DNA of 64,000 nucleotides from Pictodentalium vernedei (GCA_031216915.1 CM062293.1:152342285-152406284); one strand, 5' to 3'; shown: positions 1 through 9,864, counted from the first letter of the stretch. Notes: generated by a model not told the origin, from the letters alone. Program-made: numbers and translations.

Positions 1-172
1 CTCGCAAGACCGATTTTTCGGCCTAAGACATAATTTTGTCCCATTTTTGTCTTATTATAAGAAGTCTATACACGGTGGCAATAAAAGAATAATATCTGTA
101 GTTACCAGTACTATTATTCATTCTCTCAGTATATTGATATTGGACCGATCCAGCTCACTGTATGTGTACACA

Positions 173-218
173 GAGGCCCCACCATTCCATGAAAGGAGGC
201 CCTACCATTCCATGAAAA
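173..218. repeat. two-copy 23-bp tandem repeat
   Basis: Two adjacent copies (173-195 and 196-218) begin with GAGGCCC and contain ACCATTCCATGAAA, with one C/T difference. It is a simple local duplication and no function is evident. Confidence 0.85.
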
Positions 219-940
219 GAAATCGACCTTACTTCTATCGTCCCAGATTTCAACCACATGTTGTATTCTCAGAATACTTGGTGCCAAATGAATACAGAGC
301 CAATAAGCTTCACACTATCATAACACTTCGCCACTGGGCGTTCTATAGTTAACTCGTAACCTGATGATTATTGAGTATTGAACCGTGAAGCAGCCATGAC
401 TGATTTGGATGAACAATTCATCGAAACGTAAATCCAGAAATCATCGTTGAAAACATCTATTGAAGTTACAGGTGTAAAATTGAATTAAAAACGCACAAAT
501 AAAACTTATATCAATGACAAGAGAAATCTTGGTAGATCCCTCATCAGTACGCAGAGAGTTAATCATAATTGCAAAGAAAAACACGGGAAAATACTTTGCA
601 TTTGACACACCGGCAAAACACGTAATAATTTAGATATTAACTCGACCATAATGTGTTCCTTGTCAGCAGGTGTTGGCAGCAGGTGTGACTGTCTATTACA
701 TGACATAATAACACTTTGGCCAGCCGCTGATTTGTCGCCACTGATTATCGTCATGTCAGAGGGCATTATTTCACTGCAGAATCTCTAAGAGATCTTTTAT
801 CATACGAGTCAATACAATCATATCTGAAAGCAATCAACTTTTTTAGTCAATTTTAAAATTGTTTCATTTTTTTTAAACTAGACTCCAATCTAAATATCAC
901 CAGGTAGGTTTATACGTTATCACCTTTCTCGTGTCTTCTC
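219..940. other. unassigned AT-rich sequence, no gene seen
   Basis: The only open frames are short and unrecognised. The one notable element is a 30-bp stretch at 352-381 that recurs exactly at 2576-2605. I see no splice-consistent coding pattern, RNA gene or clear element end. Confidence 0.5.
352..381 (+). repeat. 30-bp exact direct repeat, copy 1
   Basis: The stretch starts ACTCGTAACCTGATGATTAT and ends GAGTATTGA. It is identical to 2576-2605, 2224 bp downstream in the same orientation, and the flanks diverge immediately. It could be a remnant of a shared dispersed repeat or a duplicated target. No element ends are visible to decide. Confidence 0.85.
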
Positions 941-1410
941 TGGTACTGAAATGGTTAACCGGAAATTCGGTTTGAAGCCAGTTAGCTACCTAACCAATTA
1001 GAAAAACTGTCAACCGGTTATCCGAAATATCGATCGTTTAAAAAGCAGTAAAACTGTCGCTTCTCCTTTGTAATATATTACAAATCGAAGACGCGTTGAA
1101 AAGAGAAATAATCGACTTTGGCGTTCAAGACTTCGTTAATGATCGGCAGTTTCCGTGAGCAATGTGTAATCGCAGAAACTATTCCGTAGTGTGTATACAA
1201 ACGAACGATGTCGAGTACTCGACAACGTTCGTTTGTATACACGCTACGGAATAGTTTGAGAATACTGCTTTCCAATGACTATAGTTTTAATCCCATATTC
1301 GGTGAAATAATGGCCACGTATAACCGGATATTATCCGGTTATAGCTCTTGGTTACTCGGTTACGAAAATGAGCCACTCGTTTCATCACCGACCACTCTTC
1401 AGACAAATCT
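941..1410. repeat. AACCGG-rich segment around a hairpin, possible foldback element
   Basis: AACCGG/CCGGTT motifs occur on both sides (about 956-1020 and 1321-1342) of the 41-bp-arm palindrome at 1176-1257. This resembles a non-autonomous foldback DNA transposon, but I could not define terminal inverted repeats or a target duplication, so the boundaries are approximate. Confidence 0.3.
1176..1257. repeat. near-perfect palindrome, 41-bp arms, no loop
   Basis: The left arm (1176-1216) starts AAACTATTCCGTAGTGTGTA. The right arm (1217-1257) is its reverse complement with two mismatches, and there is no spacer. The structure could extrude as a cruciform or fold as a hairpin in RNA. Such palindromes are typical centres of foldback elements. 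Confidence 0.92.
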
Positions 1411-1587
1411 TGTCTTTGCAAGAATTCTATTGTAATTATTTCATAGTTTCATTCTACCTCACAATTGACGTTTTAATTTCTTTCGTTTTCTCGCCACGAT
1501 GGAGTCTTAGCTGCTGATGTGGCGTTAAACTCCAATTATTTATTTATGTGCTGGTTTTTAAAGGGACATACTTACGAACAATGGCTA

Positions 1588-1905
1588 ATCGTGACCGTGA
1601 CAGTTTTACGGGTCGAGGAAGCCGGAGTACCAGGAGAGAATTACCAAGCATCAAAGAGCAACTGTCAGCTCCTCAACATTCTAACTCTGCTCAAGCTCCG
1701 CTCAAGCAGGGTTACAACGATTGAAGACGTGTGCACCATCGTCGTGCAATACGCATTAGTACACGGCGTAATCGTGCCCACATGTAGGCAACCGGGATAA
1801 GGTGCCTTGTCCAAGGACACAACGCGGGTCCTCTCGGACGGGGACCTCTAGCATAGACGTCCAACAGTCTATAACTGAGCCACCCCACTCTGGTTAAACT
1901 CTAAT
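1588..1905 (-). mobile_element. SINE-like repeat copy A (minus orientation)
   Basis: On the minus strand this matches the SINE-like module of the tandem unit (compare 10355-10648). Shared landmarks, read on that strand, are a GTCCTTGG..AAGGCA motif, GGGCACGAT..CGCCGTGTACTAA, TACTCCGGCTTCCTC and AAAACTGTCACGGTCAC. Its upstream part (about 1885-1825) holds a GTGGCTCAGTTATAGAC stretch that resembles a Pol III A box, so it may be tRNA-headed. Both outer flanks carry GTTAAACTC(C/T)AAT (from about 1524 and 1893), either a target duplication or neighbouring SINE tails. It forms an inverted pair with the copy at 1955-2170. Boundaries are approximate. Confidence 0.65.
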
Positions 1906-1954
1906 AAATAATAACTAGATACAAACTGGGGACGAGTTGAAGATTCTATTTATT

Positions 1955-2170
1955 ATACGACCCAAAAACCGCACGGTGGCGTTGTGTACTAAGGCGCACT
2001 GCACGTCGACAGTGCACTTGTGTTCACCCATTGCTAACCCTACGTGTGTGGAGTTGGGTAATCTTGCAGTTCCGCGGTGGTTCTCATCGGGTACTCCGGC
2101 TTCCTCCACCCGCAAAACTGTCCGACACGGGGTGACCATGGTTGTCGAAAGTGTCATTAAACTCCATTAA
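1955..2170 (+). mobile_element. SINE-like repeat copy B (plus orientation)
   Basis: This is a diverged copy of the same module in direct orientation. It contains GTGTACTAAGGCGCACTGCA, GGTGGTTCTC, GGGTACTCCGGCTTCCTCCA, AAAACTGTC and the tail start AAGTGTCATTAAACTCCATT. It is truncated at the 5' side relative to copy A and has no clean A-rich tail. With copy A it makes an inverted pair separated by about 50 bp. Confidence 0.65.
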
Positions 2171-2284
2171 TTAAAATCAGCACAACAAACAGACAATTTG
2201 AAAATCTGCCGAAGAAGAAACTCGATTTGTCTGTTTGTAGAACTACGAAATTAACGTGGTGATCCAGTTATTACTTTTCAACTG

Positions 2285-2345
2285 TAGAGGTGGGCGATAT
2301 ACCGTAAATACCGTTTGGTATCGGTATCGGCATCGAGTCAATACC
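2285..2345 (+). mobile_element. possible hAT-type transposon terminus
   Basis: TAGAGGTGGGCGATATACCG followed by alternating GGTATCGGTATCGG resembles the ends of many non-autonomous hAT elements. I found no matching opposite end in the window and no 8-bp target duplication, so it is either a solitary end or a chance match. Confidence 0.35.
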
Positions 2346-2489
2346 CATTTACCGTACCAAGTGAGTCTCATGCAACCAAAATTTCGACATTTACTCAAAA
2401 ATAAGAAGGCAAACAACTGATCATTACGCAAGATTTAATATTAAGAAGAGCCCACGGTGTGTGCATTTCTAAAGGCAGTTAACGCCGGC

Positions 2490-2651
2490 CGGTCATTTGA
2501 TGTAACAAAAATCCAAAAAAATACCCAGGGGATAATTTCTCTAAGTTTTGTGTTCATTAAGCTTTGAGTTTAATGACTCGTAACCTGATGATTATTGAGT
2601 ATTGACAAAAAGTAACCAAACAGACATTAGCTACCGGTCATCAAATGACCG
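2490..2651. repeat. short inverted repeat pair
   Basis: CGGTCATTTGATG at 2490-2502 is the reverse complement of CATCAAATGACCG at 2639-2651. The second copy is itself part of a small hairpin (GCTACCGGTCAT..AATGACCGATAGC). This may be a short foldback element. The 30-bp direct repeat at 2576-2605 lies between the arms. Confidence 0.6.
2576..2605 (+). repeat. 30-bp exact direct repeat, copy 2
   Basis: Identical to 352-381 (starts ACTCGTAACC, ends GAGTATTGA). Flanking bases do not match beyond the repeat. Confidence 0.85.
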
Positions 2652-2819
2652 ATAGCTTATGTCTGTGTCACTTCAAACATTTTATAAATATAATATATGC
2701 TATAAAATGGGGAGCTGCATATCAAAAATACTGTTCAATATTGACATTGATGAGAGTACATGCATTTTGTTGACACCGAATACCATATAGAATAATTATT
2801 AGGTACTAGGTCCGGTAAT

Positions 2820-2907
2820 CAGATTTAAACCGCGAGTAGGATAAAGGTTTTAACCACTGGGCTTGCTGAGTGGTTAAAACCCTTATTCTTCTAGTGGTTT
2901 AAATCTG
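2820..2907. repeat. imperfect palindrome, 39-bp arms
   Basis: The arm at 2820-2858 begins CAGATTTAAACC. The arm at 2869-2907 ends GGTTTAAATCTG. They pair with five mismatches across a 10-bp loop. This is a foldback structure of the same general kind as at 1176-1257 and 3574-3647, but unrelated in sequence. Confidence 0.85.
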
Positions 2908-3000
2908 TACGGATTAAAAAACGTCTATGTTTTAAATCATTACATTAACTGAAACTGTTACATAACTTATTATGCCTACTTTGTTACTGTCGGGAGAGGT

Positions 3001-3013
3001 GGGGGGGGGGGGG
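3001..3013 (+). repeat. poly-G tract (13 G)
   Basis: A run of thirteen G, preceded by AGAGGT. It is a simple homopolymer and its length may be unreliable in the assembly. Confidence 0.9.
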
Positions 3014-3142
3014 TTCTATTAAACTGGCATATTTCCCTCATTTTCGCTCAACCGTCATCATATCCATTGCAAATAGGAATTTGCAAATGCTACAACTTAA
3101 TTTTTCTATTTACAATTTGTTACATTATAATCACGAGAGCAG

Positions 3143-3405
3143 TGGATCAATAAGGTTGAGCGGCGTTGGCCTTACTATCTGAAATGTGTGCGACCACAGC
3201 GTCCCGGGTTCAAATCCGTTGTTGGTTACACTTATTTTATTTTCTGTACAAACATATATATATTTTTCTATCTGCTTTTTGGTTCTTATATTCATGTATT
3301 GTGAATATCTCCATATATTTGTTTGCCATAGGCTAGGATACTCAAGAATATGCTGGAAAACAACCCATTGCCCCAAACAAGAAAAGCAGCTCGTGTATAT
3401 TGTAT
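3143..3405 (+). mobile_element. tRNA-headed SINE-like element, copy C
   Basis: The head (about 3150-3228) contains GGTTGAGCGGCGTTGG, which resembles an A box, and a consensus B box GGGTTCAAATCC at 3206-3217. The layout resembles a tRNA with a long variable arm. The body at about 3330-3400 (GCTAGGATACTC.., GGAAAACAACCCATTGCC) matches the sequence that follows the tRNA-like module in the tandem unit (about 10052-10110). The two are therefore diverged members of one family or share a body. The head is better preserved here than in the array. I see no clear tail or target duplication. Confidence 0.6.
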
Positions 3406-3573
3406 AAGTAGGTGAGCTTTTTGTTGCAAAACTTACATTATAAAGCCAACTGACGAATTCCTTATTGCTGTATATTGATGTCACGCATGCCAAATTTAAC
3501 ACTTTCGCTTCCGAAAGCGACTATTGTCATCTATTTTATGATGATTATCTGTATGTTCTGGCATGCGCAGATC

Positions 3574-3647
3574 AAACCTACCATCTGATTAATTGTTGGA
3601 AAGGGCTCGGAGAGCCCTTTCCAACAACTAATCAAATGGTAGAGTTT
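3574..3647. repeat. near-perfect palindrome, 35-bp arms, 3-bp loop
   Basis: The left arm (3574-3608) ends GGAAAGGGCTC. The right arm (3612-3647) begins GAGCCCTTTCC. There are two mismatches and one 1-bp indel. GCATGCC at about 3486 and GGCATGC at about 3560 add a further outer inverted pair to the left. Confidence 0.9.
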
Positions 3648-3740
3648 CAAGTCTGTCATAAATGTTATTAAACTTCCTCGCATACAGGCGTACATCGAGG
3701 TCCTCCATATATGGCTAAAGTGGGCGTGGCTGTAAAATGA

Positions 3741-4135
3741 TTGCAACGTTTTTCCAGTCCATGTAGTTGCATTTTGTAATAATTATTACATTTTGCAACG
3801 TTTTTCCAGGCCAAGTAGTTGCATTTTGTAATAAAAGTTCGGACATATACGAAACTCGCTCAAATACTCACAGAAATGCGTATAACATACCCGAAGACAG
3901 TCGTAGAATCATAGAGACACAAATTTATTTTAATAGTTGTATAGTAATATGAAGTCGTTTTAGATTTCCCCTTTGAAAGTGCCCTTTTGAAAAAAAGTTT
4001 ATTACATTTTGCAACGTTTTTCCCGTCCAAGTAGTTGCATTTTGACATAATTATTACATATTGCAACATTTTCCCCGTCCAAGTAGTTGTATTTTGTAAT
4101 AATTATTACATGTTGCAACTTTTATTACAAAGTGG
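3741..4135. repeat. 52-bp palindromic minisatellite, interrupted
   Basis: TTGCAAC starts at 3741, 3793, 4009, 4061 and 4113, so copies are spaced exactly 52 bp within two blocks. Each copy reads TTGCAACGTTTTTCC..CAAGTAGTTGCATTTT, then TAATAATTATTACA, so each unit is itself an imperfect inverted repeat. A non-repeat segment at about 3836-3995 separates the two blocks. This resembles nested short-element termini or a satellite grown from a palindromic element. Confidence 0.85.
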
Positions 4136-4236
4136 GTTGTAACAGACGCAAGTAGTAAAGTGTGTCACTGTGGGGGAAGCAGTTTAAGAAACATACATTT
4201 TTTTACCATTTTACAAAACAATAAGCTCTTCAATCA

Positions 4237-5303
4237 AACCTTATATTGTCCAGCTACCAGACGGAGGTTGAAAGTGGTGATTTAGAGTGAAGGAGAGTAC
4301 GTTTTGAACATATCCAATTTATAATCTATTCAAAATATAGCTGCCACAGCCGACAGAAAGAAACCTGTCAATTCCAATCGATTTTGTTTCAGTACTTCTA
4401 CAGAAAAACAACTTCTGCGACTTGGAAGACTGATGTATTTTCGGTTATACCTCCACAGCACCTTCTAACCAGAAATACGGGGGTCGGTGTGCCTAAAAGC
4501 AAACGATGCCTTTCAGAAGCTGATTTTGATTGTTCGCTTTTTAAAATGGAAAGCCCTTCCTTATCTTTGAGTGAGCATAAAAACTAAGATGAAAAATGAA
4601 CCAAAGATTATTCATTCAGATTGTTTAGAAAGAATATGGATTGATTCTGTTTAAAGAGTTTGCCTCATGTTTCATATATCTAACAAATGAAACTCAGAGT
4701 CCTGATTTTATAATGTACAGAAAAGTGACACTGTGCGTGAACCTGCGGCTGTCATGGCCGGAAAAGCTGAATTTAGGCCTACAGTGATACCCATTGTTTA
4801 CTTCAAGTTGATTTTTTCAGTCAGAACAAGCGAGTTCAGTAGAAGAAAATGTGAAAACGATGATATTTAATATGCAGAAGAACAGTTTTGCATCATAAAA
4901 AGTTTTTTGATAAATTTCATAAGGGTAACCATAGGCAAAAAATTGAAAAAAAAAGTTTTTTAGTTGACTAAACCAATAAATGACTCTTGTAAAAATTTAT
5001 TTCATAAAGGTAACGCAAAGTCAAAAATTGCAAAAACAAATTTTTATTGTTGACTAAACCAATAAATTGGCACATGTAAAATGCTTCATTGTTCATCATT
5101 TTATTCTTGTGAAATCGTATATTCTGAATTGTAGAAGACATTTTAAGAGTTACTGCCTGGTGAGTGAACACCTCATTCATGGTATCATAAAAAATTGAAT
5201 GCTTAATTGGAACATTCATATCAAACAATATTCCAGATAAACCCGCGAGTGGCAAATGAAGACGAAAAGACGATTCAGAGATCTAAAATGTAAAACTGAA
5301 ATA
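4237..5303. repeat. scrambled, diverged relative of the tandem unit
   Basis: Four blocks match unit 1. Block 4237-4322 is direct to about 8610-8690 (GAGTACGTTTTGAAC). Block 4326-4587 is direct to about 8100-8360 (TCTATTCAAAATATAGCTG, CAGAAGCTGATTTTGAT). Block 4600 to about 5215 is inverted relative to 8095-7550. Block 5220-5303 is inverted relative to 11258-11170. By eye the match is roughly 75-85 percent. Block order and orientation differ from the array, and the last two blocks meet where the array has an extra 599 bp. An internal duplication of roughly 90 bp (both copies hold GACTAAACCAATAAA) lies at about 4885-5065. Confidence 0.85.
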
Positions 5304-5362
5304 AAAAGCAAGTGGAGGAGTAGGTATCCAGTTTAAGAATAACTTTATGTATCACATTCATA

Positions 5363-5811
5363 CACACTAAAAACTAAAGTGTTAAAACTGACACTTTCAA
5401 GGTGTTAAACCCATTCTAAATCTTAGGGTTTGATTTTAACACTCAAAGTGCAATGCTTTAAGCAGTTATACATTACAATCGTCAGACATCTGAAACTTGA
5501 ATGGATGGCCCTTGTGTCTAGCATCGGTGGTTCTTCCAGAATCGTCCATAATTTGATTTGCGCTTGCTGGGTACATAATTAAAAGGACACAACGCAGATG
5601 ACGCGGATCAGGCTCGAGAGTTCGAGCCTGATCCGCGTCATTTGCGTTGTTTCCTTTTAAGTGTCGCGACATTACACTTGTCAAGTGGTATTATTGTAAC
5701 ACCTGTCAAGTTCTGGGATATCTACACTTGAACAAAGTGCTAGTTCAGCACTTAGTAAGTGGTAAATACAGCACTTCAAGTGTAGTTTTTAACACTTTAG
5801 TTTTAAGCGTG
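5363..5811. mobile_element. TA-flanked MITE (Tc1/mariner-like) inside the LINE remnant
   Basis: The 449-bp element has terminal inverted repeats: CACACTAAAAACTAAAGTGT at the left and, on the opposite strand, CACGCTTAAAACTAAAGTGT at the right. TA dinucleotides at 5361-5362 and 5812-5813 flank it. Removing the element plus one TA joins the LINE reading frame on both sides in phase, direct evidence of insertion with TA target duplication. There is no transposase. A long hairpin (5581-5658) lies inside, and ACACTT/AAGTGT motifs recur throughout. Activity would need a transposase supplied in trans. Confidence 0.88.
5581..5658. repeat. hairpin inside the MITE, 37-bp arms
   Basis: The arm at 5581-5617 starts AAAAGGACACAACGC. 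The arm at 5622-5658 is its reverse complement with two mismatches, across a 4-bp loop. It may be a second nested foldback inserted in the MITE. Confidence 0.92.
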
Positions 5812-6440
5812 TAATACAATAAAAGATGTAGTAGGCAGCTATATGATTCTTGACACCACTATTCAAAACCAAAGACTTACATTTTCGGTGGTCTATGACC
5901 CCAATAATGACAATCCAATCTTTTTTGATAACCACTTTAACCAAATTGAGAACATATGAAACTGCTCTGTTCTAGTCGGGGGCGATTGGAATGAATCCCA
6001 AAACTATAACCTTGACACATTAAACTATTTACACAAAAATAACATGAAGGCAAACGAAATGATTCGCTAGCTAATGCAAAAATTCGACTAGGATGGAAAA
6101 CAAAAATCTATGGCGTTATACATGGAAAGGCCCCGGTAATGAAATGGCTAGATTGGACTACTGTCTCCTGTCCACAGATTTACAAATGTTTCAACAAACG
6201 TCGGACATTCACATACGTTACAGATCTGACCACAACCCTATAGCCATAACCCTGTCCTTCATTAGTCAACCAAGAGGAAAAGGCTTCTGGAAATTCAACA
6301 AGTCTTTTGAACGACCCAGAGTATATCTCGGCATTAAAATCGATAATTGCAGATGCAGTTCGTCAGTGAATACCAGCAGCTCATAAAAAGTATAAACTCT
6401 GTTCCATGTACAGTAGATTGTGAAGAGAATATTTGGAGCA

Positions 6441-7576
6441 GCGACTCTAAATTTTTCGTGTGTGTTTTAGAAGATCTCCCGAACTCGACAATGTCATTGA
6501 AAAATGCAGAAACCGAGTACGTGGTCCACGGTAACCCACGCGCATGCGCATAAGCTCTTTTCGAATTTGACACGAGGAAGTAGGAAATTCGTACCGCTTT
6601 TCATAGTAGTTGATGCCGAAACGACTCGTCAACGCTGAGTGAAAATTTCATGGCAATCCGCCGCGAATTGGCTGAGATATAGCGTTTTGATGAGAGGAGG
6701 TAATTGTTTGAATTTGGTGTTTTTCAAGCCGGTTCGAAAGAAGACGGTGCGTGTGCGCTCAGATTCTAGGAGTGCCCCCTCTCTGGGCTAGTTCCACTTT
6801 TAAGTTACAATTGAGTGTGACTGAAGGAAAAATGGTTGTAAATCGAAGTTGCTTCTTTAAGAACGCCACCCAGGGACCCCAATAGTAGCTTTAAACCAAA
6901 GAGAATGGTCAGAAGTTAAAAGTCAAAAGAAATCGGCGGTGAGTAGGTTTTTGGCGGGAAAAGATTGACAAACATTTGCCAATTAGACATTGAAATAGCA
7001 GTTCAGACATATGAGGACTGCTTCCAGACCGCTGAAGACAACGACTCGAAATTTTCAGAACTTGTTCTACGAACCTTAGCCGACATTATTGCATCTGAGT
7101 CGAGTGTTCCGACTGCGTGGAAACACCACGAATGGCGTGGAAACCGAGAGTGTGATTCGCCGCAACTCTCTCAGTTTGGAATGGACTTGGACAGTGTTGT
7201 GGCCCACTGTAGAGCAGCGATTGGTCATAAAGTCCCTGCTCGTTTTGCCAATTCCCTAACTGGCTGCAAGATATGACTTTGTGACTGTATATCGTCCATA
7301 CCACCTGCAATTTATACAGTTGGTGACATACGTTAAAGTAGCTTTTCATCATTTTCGCCACTTTCGACCCAGATTTAAAGCTACCTCCCTTCAACGCAAA
7401 TTTATAGCCAAATCTGCAGACGACATGTTTTCAAGTTTTCACATTTTCTGTTAGGGTATATACCAATTGCTGACCTTAACTGTACGCACATGGTACATAC
7501 TATGAAGTTGCAAAACTTCATCTGGTCATCTTGAATAGTTGTCAAGACATTGCGCCAAATGACTTACTTGGCCGCA
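6441..7576. other. unassigned sequence between LINE remnant and array
   Basis: The longest open frame is 103 codons at 6965-7276 plus; its product has no motif I recognise and no support from codon pattern or neighbours. An opposite-strand frame overlaps it. No terminal repeats, RNA gene or similarity to the tandem unit were seen. The right end is the array edge. Confidence 0.5.
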
Positions 7577-8811
7577 TTATGATAATGTGAATGAGGTGTT
7601 CACTCACCACACAGAAACTGTTAAAATGACTTCAATAATTCAGAAGATAAAATTTCACAAGAATAAAATCGTGAACTATGGAAAATTTTATGCGTGTCAC
7701 TTATTGGTTTAGTCAACTAAAAAACTTTTTTTTTCAATTGTTTGCCTATGGTTACCCTTATGAAATTTCTCAAAAAACTTCAAATGTTTTTTGGCCCATT
7801 TTAGGATGCAAAAATGTTCTACATATAAAAATACCATTGTTTTCACATTTTCTGCTGCTGAAATCGCTTGTTCTGACTGAATAAATCAACTTGAAGTACA
7901 GAATGGGTATCACTGTAGGCCTAAATTCAACTTTTCCGGCAATGACAGCCATATGTTCACGCACAGTGTCACTTTCCATACATTATAAAATCGGGACTCG
8001 GAGTTTCACTCGTTAGAAATATGAAACACGAGTCAAACAAAATTCACCCATATTCTTTCTGAACAGACTGAATGAATAATCTTCATTTCATTTTTAGTGT
8101 TCCATCTATTCAAAATATAGCTGTCACAGCCGACAGAAAAAAATTTGTCAATTCCAATCGTTTGTTTTTCAGTACTTCTATAGGAAAGCAACTTCTGCGA
8201 TTTGGAAGACTGCAGTATTTTCGATTATACCTCCATAGCAACTTCTGATCAGAAAGGCGGAGGTAAGTGAGTCTGAAAACTAATGATGCCTTCCAGAAGC
8301 TAATTTTGATTATTCCCTTTTGAAAATGGAAAGGCCTTCATTATATACGATTGAGCAAACCCCGAATAGAAATGACGCTTGAATATCAGTCAATACAGGC
8401 ATCTAAGAAACTGATTTTAAGCCACTTGAAAGGTTTTTTCCCACACGGGAGGACAGTTTTGGTGGGGTAATTTTGCTGCCGAGAGATATTCCTACAAACA
8501 CAATGACGTGTATGTAGATAACGGTGTGCGAGGTGATAAGGGTGGATTTGCTTCGGATACCCCAAAGCATAGTCCCATAATTGTGCAATGCTATGGGATG
8601 AGCTTTTACTAAAATTTTCCAGCTAAGTTTGTCAGTGGTCATTTAGAGTAAAAAGAGTACGTTTTGAACAAATTCAATTTTAAATTCTTTGAGTTATTTG
8701 GGGCGCAGATTTTCGATATGTGCTTATACCCAAATCACAGACTATAATGATTTGTACTTTTCAGTGGAGGGCTCGGCTGAACTATGTTTAGTCCTGCCAA
8801 TACTTCAACCT

Positions 8812-8850
8812 CCCCCCCACCCCCACACACACATACGCACACATACGCAC
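8812..8850 (+). repeat. poly-C / (CA)n / ACATACGC tract of unit 1, present in all units
   Basis: A C-run followed by CA repeats and ATACGCAC motifs. Equivalent tracts begin near 13117, 17499, 21808, 26180, 30548, 34918, 39298, 43674, 46605, 49547, 52460, 56841 and 61218. Lengths differ in nearly every unit; the C-run reaches roughly 20 in unit 12. Units 1-3 end ACACATACGCAC, later units ACATACATACGCAC. This is the fastest-changing part of the unit. Confidence 0.9.
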
Positions 8851-9864
8851 ATATAAACTATAGACTAGGGAGTGCATTTACGCAACAGCTGACGCGTTTA
8901 TGTTTTATAATAGTACACATGAGCGTATTCTTGTATGGGCCCTGGGAACTACAGAAGTGATGTTAATTGGGGTGGACACGTTGTGCGTTACTGCTTTAAT
9001 ATGACCCAGGGCCCAAACAAAGCCTTGCGTGTTTCTTCTCTGAAGAGGCATCATAATTGTAAACAATAATCTAACCTTCATTTTGGTATGTTTAATAGCC
9101 ATTATTTAGGCGTGAATACTGGGTGGGTGTGACCTAAAATGCCAGTAAACAATTAGGTGGTGGTTAAATTCTGAGTCTTTGGAACTCTGAAATTGTTTTT
9201 TCCTAATAGGTGTTGTCCCTTCATCAGGGGGCCCTCGCATCTTCAGAATTGTCAATCTAAACGATATACGGGCGATTCTGTACTCCAGAAACATACGTAA
9301 CGTGACTGAGAATAGATTGGATGTATGGACAAAAATCTGGACAGAGGTAAAAAATAAGTGCCAATTCAGTAAAATTTCACAAATTTTCGAAAATACGCTT
9401 TTTTATTAACACGATTTTCAGTGGGTCAAAAGGATCTTTCTCTTTAGAGAGATGCTCTGGATTTTGGCCCAGAACATCGGCACTTTCTATTCACTCCTTT
9501 TTGGGATATTTGTGCTCAAATTTTGACCCCGGGTGATGATATTTTGTACCAAAATAAGTGCCAACATCAGTCAGTTGTTACTATTTATAGTACCTCTGAA
9601 TGTTAAGACTCCATTCTGGACACCTGAACAGATCCCCCGCCAAAAAATCGTCTGCTCAGTCATTACGCTGGTTTATAGTGTAACATATCACAGCTGCTTT
9701 GTTTCTGTTGATTTTTTGTTATTAAAAACTAGCGTATTGTTCCATATACCCCCATCTCCCTCATGTACTCGAAAATGTACATTATTATCTCCTCTAGAAA
9801 CAGAATGATGGAGGTCTAACAGTTTAATGTTTTCCAGTTATATACTGCCACAAGAAATTGATTC

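Larger units (their letters stand above)
5306..6440 (+). mobile_element. non-LTR retrotransposon (LINE) endonuclease remnant, L1/Tx1-like
   Basis: Fragments of an APE-type endonuclease, which nicks target DNA during retrotransposition, read on the plus strand. They include GGVGIQFKNNF (about 5312-5346), a GGDWN motif at 5978-5992, RLDY at 6150-6161, YRSDHNPI with the catalytic-type SDH at 6225-6233, and GKGFWKFN at 6276-6299, as is usual after this domain in L1/Tx1-type LINEs. The frame is broken by in-frame stops at 5957-5959, 6068-6070 and 6089-6091, a frameshift just before 6093 and another near 6305. No reverse transcriptase part is visible. A MITE interrupts it at 5363-5811. It is a dead, 5'- and 3'-incomplete copy. 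Family is confident, clade less so. Confidence 0.85.

Noticed and set aside
47..352. A 101-codon frame near the left end
   Set aside because: Low-complexity composition with no recognisable motif. It spans a 23-bp tandem repeat and has no supporting context.
6965..7276. A 103-codon frame as a gene exon
   Set aside because: No motif is recognised, an opposite-strand frame of equal length overlaps it, and there is no splice-site or neighbour support.
7577..7710. A plus-strand frame with a peptide matching the minus-strand frame at 4968-5255
   Set aside because: Differences are again even over codon positions (about 9, 6 and 8). The array copies hit a stop where the relative stays open, and the frame conflicts with the opposite-strand frame next to it.
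7770..7979. A 69-codon minus-strand frame with a similar peptide in the outside relative (about 4715-4870 plus)
   Set aside because: Comparing the two copies codon by codon gives about 4, 5 and 5 differences at positions one, two and three. That is not the pattern of a protein under selection; the similarity is at the DNA level.
9190..9250. A CCTGATGAAGG-like motif (minus strand) suggesting a Penelope or other retroelement terminal region
   Set aside because: The motif is short and there is no accompanying reverse transcriptase or terminal repeat structure in the unit.
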